Assembly (NCBI RefSeq): GCF_003057615.1
Contig: NZ_QAFW01000004.1
Coordinates: forward strand, 36,642 to 100,641
DNA: 64,000 bases
Source of the DNA: Metalysinibacillus jejuensis
GTDB lineage: Bacteria; Bacillota; Bacilli; Bacillales_A; Planococcaceae
Reading direction: 5' to 3'
Shown here: one piece after another, positions 1 to 8,615 of the stretch
Numbering within the stretch: the first letter of the stretch is position 1
Layout: every line of letters begins with the position of its first letter
The notes under the pieces: model-generated
Database searches by the model: none
Seen by the model: the letters and a program-made list of their open reading frames with translations, nothing else
Told to the model about the DNA's origin: nothing
Position numbers and translations under genes: made by a program

Positions 1-55
1 CTTTAACGTTACTTCTTTAAAAAGGTTTCGGCTTTTATCATAGCATATTTCACAC

Positions 56-97
56 AAAAAAATTCTTCTCAGCTTAAGCTAAGAAGAATTTTTTTAT
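56..97. terminator. Bidirectional hairpin terminator after lcfB
   Basis: A self-complementary stretch has arms AATTCTTCT and AGAAGAATT around an AGCTTAAGCT core, flanked by A-runs on one side and T-runs on the other. It ends the minus-strand acyl-CoA synthetase gene and could also stop transcription arriving from the left. The 55 bases to its left hold nothing I recognise. Confidence 0.8.
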
Positions 98-1647
98 TAT
101 TGCTTTCTTTGTTCTTTTAAAGAACGACGCAAAATTTTCCCAGTTGTATTTTTAGGGAGCTCGTCAATAATTTCAATTTCTTTTGGCACACGGTATTTTG
201 CTAAATGCTCTTTACAATAAGCCATTAATACTTCTTCTGTTACAGCTGGATCCTTAACGACAACATAAGCATGTACAGCTTCACCGAAGTCAGGGTCAGG
301 AAAGCCTACAACAGCTGCTTCTATTACGGCTGGGTGCGCATAAAATACTTCTTCTACTTCACGTGGATAAACATTATAACCACCAACAATGATCATATCT
401 TTTTTGCGGTCTACAATATAGAAGTAACCCTCTTCATCCATACGTGCTAAATCGCCTGTGTAAAGCCAGCCATTGCGTAATGCTACCGCTGTATCTTCCG
501 GCATTTTATAATACCCTTTCATAACGTTAGGTCCACGTACAATTAACTCACCAACTTCACCTACAGGTACTTCTTCACCGTATTCGTTTACCACTTTATT
601 TTCGACATTGTTAATGGACATACCAATTGAGCCTGCTTTGCGCTCTCGCACCAGTGGATTAAAACATGTTACAGGTGATGCTTCTGATAAACCGTAGCCT
701 TCCGATACACGCACGTTAAATTTATTTTCGAAGTTGTGTAGCAATGATACCGGCATTGAAGCACCGCCAGAAATCGCCAAACGAATCGTTGAAAAATCAC
801 TCGGATCGCTCTCTGGTAATTGATATAGGAAGTTAAACATTGTCGGTACTCCCGCAAAAACTGTAGCCTGTTGCGCTTTAACAATTTGGAAAACTTCCGT
901 AGGGCTAAATTTAGGCAACAATATAATAGTAGCGCCGCTAATTAGCGGTGCATTGACGACTACAGTTAACGCAAAAACGTGAAAGACAGGTAAGGTTGCG
1001 ATAACTTTATCTTCTTTGGTATAGCCTAAATAAGTGCCAATATCGCGCGCATTTGAGTAAAGATTACCATGCGTTAACATCGCGCCTTTAGGTACACCTG
1101 TCGTGCCAGATGTGTATAAAATAATAGCTGTATCATCAGTCTGCACAGGTTGTATGGCTGCCTCTGACTCTGCAGCATGCAATAATGCTTGGAACAATGA
1201 TGTTTTCGTACGAACCGCTGTTGGCAGTAGTTCTACACGCTCTACAACGTCGTCTTGTGTTTCACAAATGATATACTGTGTGACTTGCGGAAACAGCGTC
1301 TCTCCTTCTGTAATTAATGGTAATAATAAATCAAGTGCTACAACGGTCTTAACGTCCCCATTGTTAACAATATAGCTAATCTCACTCGGCGTATAAATAG
1401 GGTTAATCGGTATGGCTACCGCTCCTAAACGCATTGTTGCATATAGTGAAATAATAAAATGCGATGTGTTGCCAAGTAATAAGGCAACATGGTCACCTTC
1501 TTTGACCCCAATTGTCGCAAGTGATTGTGCAAATTTGCCGACCGCTTGCTCCAACTGTTCATACGTAGTATCTTTCCCCATAAAATGATAAGCAACTTTT
1601 GTCGGTTGCTGCTGTGCTTGACTGTGTAAACTTGACACTAAATTCAT
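97..1647 (-). CDS. lcfB: Long-chain fatty-acid-CoA ligase (AMP-forming)
   Basis: Activates fatty acids to acyl-CoA through an acyl-adenylate, feeding beta-oxidation or lipid synthesis in the cytoplasm. The 516-residue protein carries the ANL-superfamily phosphate loop YTSGTTGVPKGAM near residues 179-191, the GYGLSEASP acyl/AMP-binding motif, YTGDLARMDEEGY with the hinge region IVDRKKD, and the C-terminal catalytic-lysine motif PKNTTGKILRR. Length is normal for the LcfB/YhfL group. I place the start at the ATG at 1647, preceded by an AAAGGGGATGG ribosome binding site; an upstream in-frame ATG at 1680 lacks one. It stands alone before a terminator. In B. subtilis yhfL (lcfB) lies near lplJ and yhfH, which are also close by here. 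Chain-length preference cannot be read from sequence. Confidence 0.9.
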   Translation of the reverse strand: MNLVSSLHSQAQQQPTKVAYHFMGKDTTYEQLEQAVGKFAQSLATIGVKEGDHVALLLGNTSHFIISLYATMRLGAVAIPINPIYTPSEISYIVNNGDVKTVVALDLLLPLITEGETLFPQVTQYIICETQDDVVERVELLPTAVRTKTSLFQALLHAAESEAAIQPVQTDDTAIILYTSGTTGVPKGAMLTHGNLYSNARDIGTYLGYTKEDKVIATLPVFHVFALTVVVNAPLISGATIILLPKFSPTEVFQIVKAQQATVFAGVPTMFNFLYQLPESDPSDFSTIRLAISGGASMPVSLLHNFENKFNVRVSEGYGLSEASPVTCFNPLVRERKAGSIGMSINNVENKVVNEYGEEVPVGEVGELIVRGPNVMKGYYKMPEDTAVALRNGWLYTGDLARMDEEGYFYIVDRKKDMIIVGGYNVYPREVEEVFYAHPAVIEAAVVGFPDPDFGEAVHAYVVVKDPAVTEEVLMAYCKEHLAKYRVPKEIEIIDELPKNTTGKILRRSLKEQRKQ

Positions 1648-1752
1648 TACTACCATCCCCTTTGTAAAATGAATAGCCATTCACAAACATTATACAAGAA
1701 TAATCTGACTTAAACAACAATTTTCTGTCATTTACGCACCTTTTATCGTTAT

Positions 1753-3672
1753 TCATGAACGAACATGGGCAATATAGCGCCAACGAATCAAATAAAAATA
1801 AATGACTTGAATCATAATTAAAAAACTAAATGCTAAAATAACTTCTTTAGCAATAGAAATATTAACTAGATCTTTTAAAAATAGCTGCAACGCGGCAAAA
1901 GCAAATGTACAGTGTAACAACGCTAAGCCCCAAGGTACAAAAAATTGAGGGAATAAATAACGGTTAACTAATTTTTTTAACTCACTATCGGTTAACCCCA
2001 TGCGACGAAGCACAGCAAACTGTTGTTGGTTGCGTTCGAGTGCTGCATGTAACTTAAAGTAAATAAAGCTTCCTGATGCTAATAAAAACACCGTAGCTAC
2101 TAATAACACAACTAATGTAAATAAAGAATACGTAGCGACAATGTAAGAATAATTGAGCCCTGCATTTTCTAATTTATAAGGTGAGTTTTTATTTAACATT
2201 GCTGTTGGATCAACATCTAATGTAATGTCCTTTGTTTCCATCCAATTGCTAACATCAAATGTAAATAAGTGATATACAGGTTGCGCTACCGTGGGATCAC
2301 TCGTGACATACCATAACTTTTCAAAATCTTCATCACTTAAAATAATTGAATTCACGCTAATAACAGCTTTAGGAAAAATAACTCTCGGATAGACACGATC
2401 AATTTGAATCGCAATATCATTTTCTTCTAACACCGTATGCACTACTTTATCTTTTAATATTTGTAAATCCTCTTCGGTATTAGGAATGAACATGGCCTCG
2501 CCTTCTTGCAAGTTTACCATTGGATAATTATAAGAGTACAATAGCCGGTTAATATCCGATTCGCGCAATACTTCTACTTCATTTTTAGTAGCCGATGATG
2601 TTTGCTTCACTACAACAAAGCGCGTTAAATGATAGGACAGCCCCCGTTCCTCTAGCTGTTCCGTTAATGACCGAATATGTTCGCCTTCATACGGGTTATT
2701 AGCATCGCCTTTATAGATGAGCCCCATCGGATTAATTAAATTATATTGCGTAGTATAAGACGACATTGTCGCCAACACACCTACGGATAAAAATGCAAGC
2801 GTTGATACCATTGTCACTACGAAAAACATTTTGGCATTATTTTTCATAATATGCGTTTGTTCAGCAATGGCTAATAAGCGAAAGCGACGCCAGTTGATTT
2901 TACGTTTACGACGCACGATTGCTAGTAATAATAACGTTGTATCACTAAAAAAATAATACGTACCAAAAGTAATTAACAATGGTACAAAAATAGTTAACGC
3001 TAAATAACCGGTAAAATACGACGTAAATATAATAAGACCATAACCGACTAAAATATAAACAACGCCTTTAATAGCGCGTTTAATCGAATACTGAAAACTC
3101 GTTTCAATTTGGTCGATACCACGCAGTAAATCAAGCACTTTATATTCTCGCGAAAAAGATACGCTTAAATACGAGATAATAACAAAGGCACTCGTAAAAA
3201 CACCTATCGTTAATAAAAATGGCGCCCAACTTAAATAAAGCGGCAGATGTTCAAGGTACAACATCTCTCGTACAATCATAAAAAAGAATTTTGAAAATGA
3301 GAAACCAAAAATAATGCCAATAACAATGGATGCGATACCAATAACCATCGTCTCAATAAATACTAAACGATTTAGTTGTCTACGCTCCATTCCAAGATGA
3401 AGCAGGATACCGAATTCTCTTGAGCGCGCCGCTAAAAATGCACTCATTGAATAAAATAAAAAGAATAGCGTAAATAGCACTAAAATTACTTCAGCGCCCG
3501 CCATCCCTACTAATGAAACTTCGCCTAGTACGCCACGACCTAAATTGGGGTGGAACATCAGCATCGAATAAATGAAAAATACAGCTACTGAAAAACAGCT
3601 AGCCATAAAAAATGCAGCGTAAATACGGCCATTACGAAATACATTACGGTAAGCGAATTGTCGAAAGGTCAC
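1753..3672 (-). CDS. BceB-like ABC transporter permease (FtsX family)
   Basis: Membrane subunit of a peptide-antibiotic-type ABC transporter. The 639-residue protein has an N-terminal membrane segment, further segments spread over the first half, a large extracytoplasmic region around residues 310-510, and a C-terminal group of three helices: the ten-helix plan of BceB/VraG permeases. I use the GTG start at 3672, which follows GGGGGAGGGC. It overlaps the ATPase gene by 29 bases, so translation is probably coupled. The locus order regulator, kinase, small Cys-rich protein, ATPase, permease argues for a bacitracin/lantibiotic sensing and detoxification module; the actual peptide is unknown. Confidence 0.85.
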   Translation of the reverse strand: MTFRQFAYRNVFRNGRIYAAFFMASCFSVAVFFIYSMLMFHPNLGRGVLGEVSLVGMAGAEVILVLFTLFFLFYSMSAFLAARSREFGILLHLGMERRQLNRLVFIETMVIGIASIVIGIIFGFSFSKFFFMIVREMLYLEHLPLYLSWAPFLLTIGVFTSAFVIISYLSVSFSREYKVLDLLRGIDQIETSFQYSIKRAIKGVVYILVGYGLIIFTSYFTGYLALTIFVPLLITFGTYYFFSDTTLLLLAIVRRKRKINWRRFRLLAIAEQTHIMKNNAKMFFVVTMVSTLAFLSVGVLATMSSYTTQYNLINPMGLIYKGDANNPYEGEHIRSLTEQLEERGLSYHLTRFVVVKQTSSATKNEVEVLRESDINRLLYSYNYPMVNLQEGEAMFIPNTEEDLQILKDKVVHTVLEENDIAIQIDRVYPRVIFPKAVISVNSIILSDEDFEKLWYVTSDPTVAQPVYHLFTFDVSNWMETKDITLDVDPTAMLNKNSPYKLENAGLNYSYIVATYSLFTLVVLLVATVFLLASGSFIYFKLHAALERNQQQFAVLRRMGLTDSELKKLVNRYLFPQFFVPWGLALLHCTFAFAALQLFLKDLVNISIAKEVILAFSFLIMIQVIYFYLIRWRYIAHVRS

Positions 3673-4420
3673 CGACTTGCCCTCCCCCGAGTAAACTGAG
3701 TACATTTAAAATACGTTGGAAAAACATTTGACGACGATCATCTTTGTAAATTTCATTGTAAAATTCGCCATCTTTAATAAAGAGCACTCTATCGCAATAA
3801 CTTGCTGCAATAGGGTCATGTGTCACCATAACAATCGTTGTTTTTTGCTCTTGATTAACGTGCATGAGTAATTCGAGTACATCCCGTGATGTGTTGGAGT
3901 CTAAATTACCTGTTGGCTCGTCCGCTAAAATTAAACTAGGTCGGTGAATTAACGCGCGTCCTATCGCTGTACGTTGTGCCTGACCACCGGATATCTCATT
4001 AGGGCGCTTATGCAAAATCGCTTGTAAATGCAAACGCTCAGTAATGATAGCTAGACGCTCTTCCATTTCTTCAAGCGGCTGATTGTCTAACGTGAGTGGT
4101 AAAATAATATTTTCTTCTACTGTTAACGTCTGCAGTAAATTAAAATTTTGAAAAACAAAACCGAGCTGGCGACGTCTAAAATACGCCAGCTCGTTTTCTG
4201 GTAATTGGTGTGGATTAACGCCGTTCATTAAAATCGTACCTGACGTTGGTTCATCTACTGTAGAAATCATATTTAACAATGTTGTTTTACCACTACCTGA
4301 AGGACCCATCACCGCTAAAAATTCGCCTTCTTCTACAGTAAAACTCAGTTGATTAATCGCACGGTGCGTAACTTTACCCTCATAAACCTTCGTCATATTG
4401 TCGATTTCTAAGATTGGCAT
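3644..4420 (-). CDS. BceA-like ABC transporter ATP-binding protein
   Basis: Nucleotide-binding subunit partnering the adjacent permease. Walker A GPSGSGKTT lies near residue 40, the signature is ISGGQAQRTAIGRAL, Walker B is LILADEPTGNLD, and a switch His follows in VMVTHDP: the MacB/LolD/BceA type. The 258-residue length is normal, with a tail that reads into the permease start region. A GGAG site precedes the ATG. It starts 6 bases after the Cys-rich protein gene, so all five genes from 6529 down to 1753 look like one transcript. Family role: with BceB it frees or expels cell-wall-active peptides and passes a flux signal to the kinase. Confidence 0.88.
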   Translation of the reverse strand: MPILEIDNMTKVYEGKVTHRAINQLSFTVEEGEFLAVMGPSGSGKTTLLNMISTVDEPTSGTILMNGVNPHQLPENELAYFRRRQLGFVFQNFNLLQTLTVEENIILPLTLDNQPLEEMEERLAIITERLHLQAILHKRPNEISGGQAQRTAIGRALIHRPSLILADEPTGNLDSNTSRDVLELLMHVNQEQKTTIVMVTHDPIAASYCDRVLFIKDGEFYNEIYKDDRRQMFFQRILNVLSLLGGGQVGDLSTIRLP

Positions 4421-4426
4421 TTATCA

Positions 4427-4837
4427 TCACTCCATTATCGTTACTTTTGGTAATACAACTTCAAAGGCAATCTCAAATGTTTCTCCTGTAAATGGCTTTG
4501 TGACATCGCCTTCATTCATTAAAGAGAAGCAATGCTCGCCTACCACGATATCCCAAGCATCAAGCTCACCTTCAATAATTTTACCTTGTAGGCAATAATG
4601 CCCCGTATACATAATTTTTTCGCCTTCTACTTCGAAAGCGCTAATGCGACAAGGATTTAGTAAATCAATGCCAAGACGTGCTGCTGAAGCAATAATTTCA
4701 GCTGACATTTGTTCCGTCACATAACGGAAATTTTGGCATTCCTCACATAAGCAACAATCTGCCTTTTGTGCGTATGCTTCTTTCGTTGCCTCTAAATCAA
4801 CATCTAATACCCAATCATGGACGCGTATGTTCGTCAT
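4427..4837 (-). CDS. Cys-rich hypothetical protein inside the Bce-like operon
   Basis: A 136-residue protein I do not recognise as a named family. It has no signal peptide or membrane segment. It carries a tight cluster CCLCEEC at residues 28-34 plus single cysteines near 63, 82 and 103, suggesting metal or iron-sulfur binding or redox chemistry. The start overlaps the end of the kinase gene by 23 bases, and the stop is 6 bases before the ATPase start, so it is translationally embedded in the sensor/transporter operon. That position implies a role in the resistance module, for example as a cytoplasmic modulator, but no function is shown by the sequence. Confidence 0.75.
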   Translation of the reverse strand: MTNIRVHDWVLDVDLEATKEAYAQKADCCLCEECQNFRYVTEQMSAEIIASAARLGIDLLNPCRISAFEVEGEKIMYTGHYCLQGKIIEGELDAWDIVVGEHCFSLMNEGDVTKPFTGETFEIAFEVVLPKVTIME

Positions 4838-5825
4838 GTAACTCCCCCTTAAATGTGACTGTTACTGTTGTGCCTTCTCCCACATTTGATGTTATGACGA
4901 GCCCATGTCCTAATTTTTCACATACCTCTTGTGCTAAGTATAAACCCATACCTGTTGATTCGCCTGTTTTCCGACCGTTTTCACCCGTGAAAAATGCCTT
5001 CGTTACGCGACTTAAATCAGACTTAGGTATGCCAATGCCTTCATCTTTAATAATTAACGTAACTTCTTCACCTGTGGTGGCGGTAATATAAATTTTTTTA
5101 TTTTCTTCAAAGGTATACTTCACTGCATTTGTAATAAATTGACCGATAACAAAGCGCAACCATTTTGAATCACTCGCTACAATAAGCGCTTCATCAACAT
5201 CGATTACAGGATAGACACGATTTGTAATAAATAGGCGCTTATTTTCATTAATAATTGCCGTCACAACTGCACGTAAATTTACTTGCTCTACATGCATATC
5301 GTCTTCAAAACGCTCGAGCCTTGCATTAACGAGCACCATTTCAAGACCGCGTTTTAAACGATCTATTTCCTCCTGAACGCTTTGTTTATCCAGATTACCT
5401 TCTTCTTGTAACAATAATTCAATGACTGAAATCGGCGTCTTCATTTGATGCACCCATTGATTCATAAATTCATCATGACGCTTTTGATTGGCATAAAGCT
5501 CTTGCACTTCACGTTGATAAAGCTTATACAGCTGTTGAATATAGCGCTCTACATGTTTAGCTTCTGCTGTACTAGCATTTTTTTGAAGCGCATCTTCTAC
5601 CGTCTCAGGCAAACGCAAAATCTTTCGGTAGTAGCGCTGCCTTGGTATGAAGCGCAAAATTAAAAATGATGCGAGTAGCACTAAGCTAATCGCTAATGAA
5701 TAGATGGCTGTACTGCTACTGCGAAAACCATCTAGCCAATAAATAGCCATAATAAACATAATAAGAACAAGCTCAAAGAAAATAAACGAAACATGGTCAC
5801 GTAAAAATAATTTGACGCTGCCCAT
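4815..5825 (-). CDS. BceS-like intramembrane-sensing histidine kinase
   Basis: A 336-residue sensor kinase with two N-terminal membrane helices (about residues 12-30 and 36-58) separated by only a few extracellular residues, typical of intramembrane-sensing kinases that read the state of a partner ABC transporter. The phosphoacceptor is in HQMKTPISVIELLLQ. The ATPase domain shows an N-box FITNAVKYT, G1 DEGIGIP and G2 STGMGLYLA. It overlaps the upstream response-regulator stop in a TAATG junction and the downstream Cys-rich gene by 23 bases. It most likely phosphorylates the regulator encoded just upstream. Confidence 0.88.
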   Translation of the reverse strand: MGSVKLFLRDHVSFIFFELVLIMFIMAIYWLDGFRSSSTAIYSLAISLVLLASFLILRFIPRQRYYRKILRLPETVEDALQKNASTAEAKHVERYIQQLYKLYQREVQELYANQKRHDEFMNQWVHQMKTPISVIELLLQEEGNLDKQSVQEEIDRLKRGLEMVLVNARLERFEDDMHVEQVNLRAVVTAIINENKRLFITNRVYPVIDVDEALIVASDSKWLRFVIGQFITNAVKYTFEENKKIYITATTGEEVTLIIKDEGIGIPKSDLSRVTKAFFTGENGRKTGESTGMGLYLAQEVCEKLGHGLVITSNVGEGTTVTVTFKGELHDEHTRP

Positions 5826-6529
5826 TAATATTCTTCCTCATGTAAAGTAAATCGATAGCCCGCACCACGCACTGTTTCGATTGTTGACTGAATATGATAG
5901 TCGGCCAACTTTTTACGTACACGCGTCATATTTACGTTTAGCGTGTTTTCATCGACAAAAGCCTGATCGTCCCATAGCTCTTCTAAAAGTTGTTCACGCG
6001 AGACGACTTTAGGTGCCTGTCCCATTAAGAGAGCTAATATAATACATTCTTTCTTTTGCAGTGGTACTTCATCTACCTTTGTATGTAATTCCATACGTTC
6101 TAAATGCAATGTTAATTGACCGAGCTTAATCGTGCGCTCCTCTTGACGCGCAGCATACTCTCCGTATGTTCTGCGCAGATGACTTTTAATTTTGGCGAGT
6201 ACAATTTCATAATTAAATGGTTTCGTAATAAAATCATCTCCGCCATTTTCGAGCGCAAAGATTTGATCCATTTCACCAGAACGCGCAGAGATAAACAATA
6301 TAGGACACGTCGTATGTTGACGTAATTGACGGCACCAATAATAGCCATCATATGCTGGTAAATTTATATCTAATAACACCAAATGGGGTTGAAAGGCCGT
6401 AAATTCTTCGATTAATGCATCAAAGTTTTGGATAACTTGAACATCATACTGATACTTGCGCAAAGTATCGGCAAGTAATGAAGCGATTTTAGTATCGTCT
6501 TCTACGATGAAAATGCGATGTTTTTCCAC
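5825..6529 (-). CDS. OmpR-family response regulator (BceR-like)
   Basis: DNA-binding regulator of 234 residues: an N-terminal receiver with the acidic pair near EDD, the phosphoacceptor in LVLLDINLP, and the conserved Lys in FITKPF, followed by a winged helix ending ETVRGAGYRF. It is first in the five-gene locus, ahead of kinase, Cys-rich protein, ATPase and permease. BceR-type regulators activate their own ABC genes when the kinase reports transporter load. A reasonable GGAGG-like site (GGAGGCG) precedes the ATG. Its binding site cannot be assigned by eye. Confidence 0.88.
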   Translation of the reverse strand: MEKHRIFIVEDDTKIASLLADTLRKYQYDVQVIQNFDALIEEFTAFQPHLVLLDINLPAYDGYYWCRQLRQHTTCPILFISARSGEMDQIFALENGGDDFITKPFNYEIVLAKIKSHLRRTYGEYAARQEERTIKLGQLTLHLERMELHTKVDEVPLQKKECIILALLMGQAPKVVSREQLLEELWDDQAFVDENTLNVNMTRVRKKLADYHIQSTIETVRGAGYRFTLHEEEY

Positions 6530-6592
6530 AACAACGCCTCCTTCTCTCCTTTATAGTATAGCAAATATCGTGCTTGCTGAGAATTTCTAACT

Positions 6593-6622
6593 AAAAAAGA
6601 AGAGCTCCTACTGAACTCTTCT
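6593..6622 (-). terminator. Hairpin terminator after lplJ
   Basis: Arms AGAAGAG and CTCTTCT enclose an 11-base loop; read on the minus strand the hairpin is followed by a T-run. It lies about 85 bases beyond the lplJ stop and probably separates lplJ transcription from the Bce-like locus. Confidence 0.6.
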
Positions 6623-6706
6623 ACTACTGCTATTAAATGCATACCAACACTTTCACTCGACTATGCGTTTATCACTGAGATAGTGTGCGGTATTTTATTT
6701 GCAATT

Positions 6707-7699
6707 TTAATAAATTAATTGTAAAAACGCCTCTGTGCTTACACCGCCAAATAACTTAGCCGTATCAAATGGCGCAATTGCTTTAGCAATATCTTCTTTG
6801 CGATAAGCTACACCTTTTAACGCTTCAGCTAGCTCAGCTACTTCTCCCACTCCAAAGAAATCACCGAAGATTGTAATCTCTTCTATTATTCCTTTATTGA
6901 CAGTTAGGCGCAGGTCGACGCTACCTGATGGAAAGCGCTCTGTTTTCTGTAAGTTAAAACGAGGAGACTTACCGTAATTCCACGACCATTGTTGATAGCG
7001 CTCTTGTGAAATTTTATGAATGGCTGCCCAGTCTTCTTCGGTTAATTTATAGTAACGAATATTTTCCTCTCCATTAAAAATCGATTGGAGCAACGTCATA
7101 CGGAAAGCTTCAATATCCATAGGGTCTTGTAAAAAATCAGCAATATTCGCCACACGTGAACGAATTGATTTAATACCCTTTGACGCGATCTTCTCTTGCT
7201 TAACGTTAAGCGCTGCTACGACAGCATCAATGTCTGTGTTATACATCAGCGTACCATGGCTAAACATACGACCTCGCGTAGTAAACTGCGCATTACCTGA
7301 TACTTTCTTTCCTTCTGCTAAAATATCATTTCGACCAGATAGCTCTGCGTTGACACCCAATTTTGCTAATGCATCTACTACAGGTTGTGTAAATTTTTTA
7401 TAATCTAAAAAACTGTTACCATCATCTTTTGTTATAAAGCTAAAATTCAAGTTACCCTTATCATGGTAGACTGCGCCACCACCTGATAGACGACGTACGA
7501 CGATGATATCATTGTCTTCCACATACGCTGTATTAATTTCTTCAATAGTATTTTGATTTTTACCGATAATGATAGATGGTTGATTAATATAAAATAATAA
7601 GATAGGCTCCTGCTCGACATCCATTGTTTTCACAAGATATTCTTCAATTGCTAAGTTAATGCGTGGATCATAATTTTTTTCGTTATCAACAAATAGCAT
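6707..7699 (-). CDS. lplJ: Lipoate-protein ligase
   Basis: Attaches free lipoate, through lipoyl-AMP, to the lipoyl domains of 2-oxoacid dehydrogenases and GcvH. The 330-residue protein matches LplA/LplJ length. It shows the conserved RRLSGGGAVYHDKGNLNFSF segment near residues 70-90 and the lysine motif KVSGNAQF, both around the adenylate pocket, followed by the C-terminal accessory domain. Divergently transcribed from yhfH, as the two genes are also neighbours in B. subtilis. Single-gene unit ending near the hairpin at 6593-6622. Confidence 0.92.
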   Translation of the reverse strand: MLFVDNEKNYDPRINLAIEEYLVKTMDVEQEPILLFYINQPSIIIGKNQNTIEEINTAYVEDNDIIVVRRLSGGGAVYHDKGNLNFSFITKDDGNSFLDYKKFTQPVVDALAKLGVNAELSGRNDILAEGKKVSGNAQFTTRGRMFSHGTLMYNTDIDAVVAALNVKQEKIASKGIKSIRSRVANIADFLQDPMDIEAFRMTLLQSIFNGEENIRYYKLTEEDWAAIHKISQERYQQWSWNYGKSPRFNLQKTERFPSGSVDLRLTVNKGIIEEITIFGDFFGVGEVAELAEALKGVAYRKEDIAKAIAPFDTAKLFGGVSTEAFLQLIY

Positions 7700-7758
7700 G
7701 ATTTTGGCTCCTTCACCATTTAGTCATATTTATTTTACAACATTTTTGAATTTAAGTG

Positions 7759-7787
7759 TTGACGGACGCAATCTGTTATAATACAAT
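7759..7787 (+). promoter_or_regulatory. SigA-type promoter of yhfH
   Basis: A -35 TTGACG and a -10 TACAAT are separated by 17 bases. The predicted start site is about 45 bases before the yhfH ATG. Spacing and match are close to the consensus for the vegetative sigma factor. Confidence 0.65.
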
Positions 7788-7838
7788 AAGAAATATCAAA
7801 ACAGTATTAGTACAGATAATTATAGAGGAGGAAACATT

Positions 7839-7964
7839 ATGTTAGAAAACGTTGTAGAATTTTTCAAAAATTTACCTGCAAAACAATGCACAGAGTGTGG
7901 CGAAAAAATTGAAGAACAAAGCGAATGCTACAGCAACACTTGTGAAAAATGTAACTGCCTATAA
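7839..7964 (+). CDS. yhfH: YhfH-family small zinc-ribbon-like protein
   Basis: A 41-residue protein beginning MLENVVEFFKNLPAK followed by CTECGEK and CYSNTCEKCNC, so Cys pairs C17/C20 and C35/C38 form a minimal zinc-ribbon-like pattern. It has a strong TAGAGGAGG ribosome binding site 9 bases before the ATG, its own promoter and its own terminator. B. subtilis has the equally tiny YhfH beside lplJ, which supports the name. Function is unknown. Confidence 0.8.
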   Translation: MLENVVEFFKNLPAKQCTECGEKIEEQSECYSNTCEKCNCL

Positions 7965-8075
7965 GCATTTGTCTAGTACATGTTAATACGGGCAGTTGTT
8001 ATTCCCTGAACAATGGCCCCTTACAATTGATGCGTACCCTTAACGCAATGAATTGTTAATTAAATCTCTTACACT

Positions 8076-8114
8076 AACCCGCTCACCTCGCTCAAATGGT
8101 GTAGCGGGTTTTCT
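8076..8114 (+). terminator. Terminator of yhfH
   Basis: AACCCGCT plus CACC pairs with GGTG plus AGCGGGTT around a short loop, followed by TTTCT. It is the strongest stop signal downstream of yhfH. Confidence 0.75.
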
Positions 8115-8119
8115 CATGT

Positions 8120-8160
8120 AAAAAAAAGCTACTTAGAAAGATTTCGACCTTCTAAGTAGC
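8120..8160 (-). terminator. Terminator of the lipoprotein/two-component operon
   Basis: An 11-base perfect stem, GCTACTTAGAA with TTCTAAGTAGC, is followed on the minus strand by eight T residues. It lies 16 bases after the stop of the YtkA-like lipoprotein gene. Confidence 0.85.
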
Positions 8161-8176
8161 TGCTTCTCTATTTTAA

Positions 8177-8608
8177 TTAACGCATATCGTTATTTTCATT
8201 TGGTCCCTCTTTAATTACCTCATCCATATTAGGGTTACCGATTATTAACTCTTGCTTTGGCATAACGTGCATACCGCTTGCTGTTGTATGAGCAAACATA
8301 TAATATACACCGTCTTCTTCAGGTGTTACTTCAACCTCGTACACACCCTCACCTTGATATTCGCCGTCTAACATATATGCATCATCGCGCATACCAGATT
8401 GCCAAAACTCAAATTGGACATGTGCATCCTCTAAATCTTTGCCACCTTGTGTTACACGCGCTTCTAACTTCAGTGGTGCAAGCGGGGCTTCCATAGGCGT
8501 TAAAATTTCTACTTCTACAATTTCCGGTACTTCTGGCTCTTTATTTGTTGCATTACAGCCCGCAACGATAACAGTACTAGCGGCTATTGCTAACCATAAT
8601 TTTTTCAT
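8177..8608 (-). CDS. FixH/YtkA-like lipoprotein
   Basis: A 143-residue secreted lipoprotein: N-terminal hydrophobic stretch and lipobox IVAGC with the lipid-modified Cys at residue 18, then a single immunoglobulin-like YtkA domain (about residues 33-125) that includes the typical GxGxYEVEVTPEEDGVYY segment and HTTASGMHVMP. It is the last gene of a four-gene unit and starts 7 bases after the kinase stop. YtkA/FixH domains are found near copper and cytochrome-oxidase genes, but nothing here proves metal binding beyond the His/Met motif. Confidence 0.78.
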   Translation of the reverse strand: MKKLWLAIAASTVIVAGCNATNKEPEVPEIVEVEILTPMEAPLAPLKLEARVTQGGKDLEDAHVQFEFWQSGMRDDAYMLDGEYQGEGVYEVEVTPEEDGVYYMFAHTTASGMHVMPKQELIIGNPNMDEVIKEGPNENNDMR

Positions 8609-8615
8609 TGAACTG

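Noticed and set aside
4768..5091. 107-residue plus-strand frame antisense to the kinase
   Set aside because: No ribosome binding site, low-complexity translation and complete overlap with well-supported genes on the other strand.
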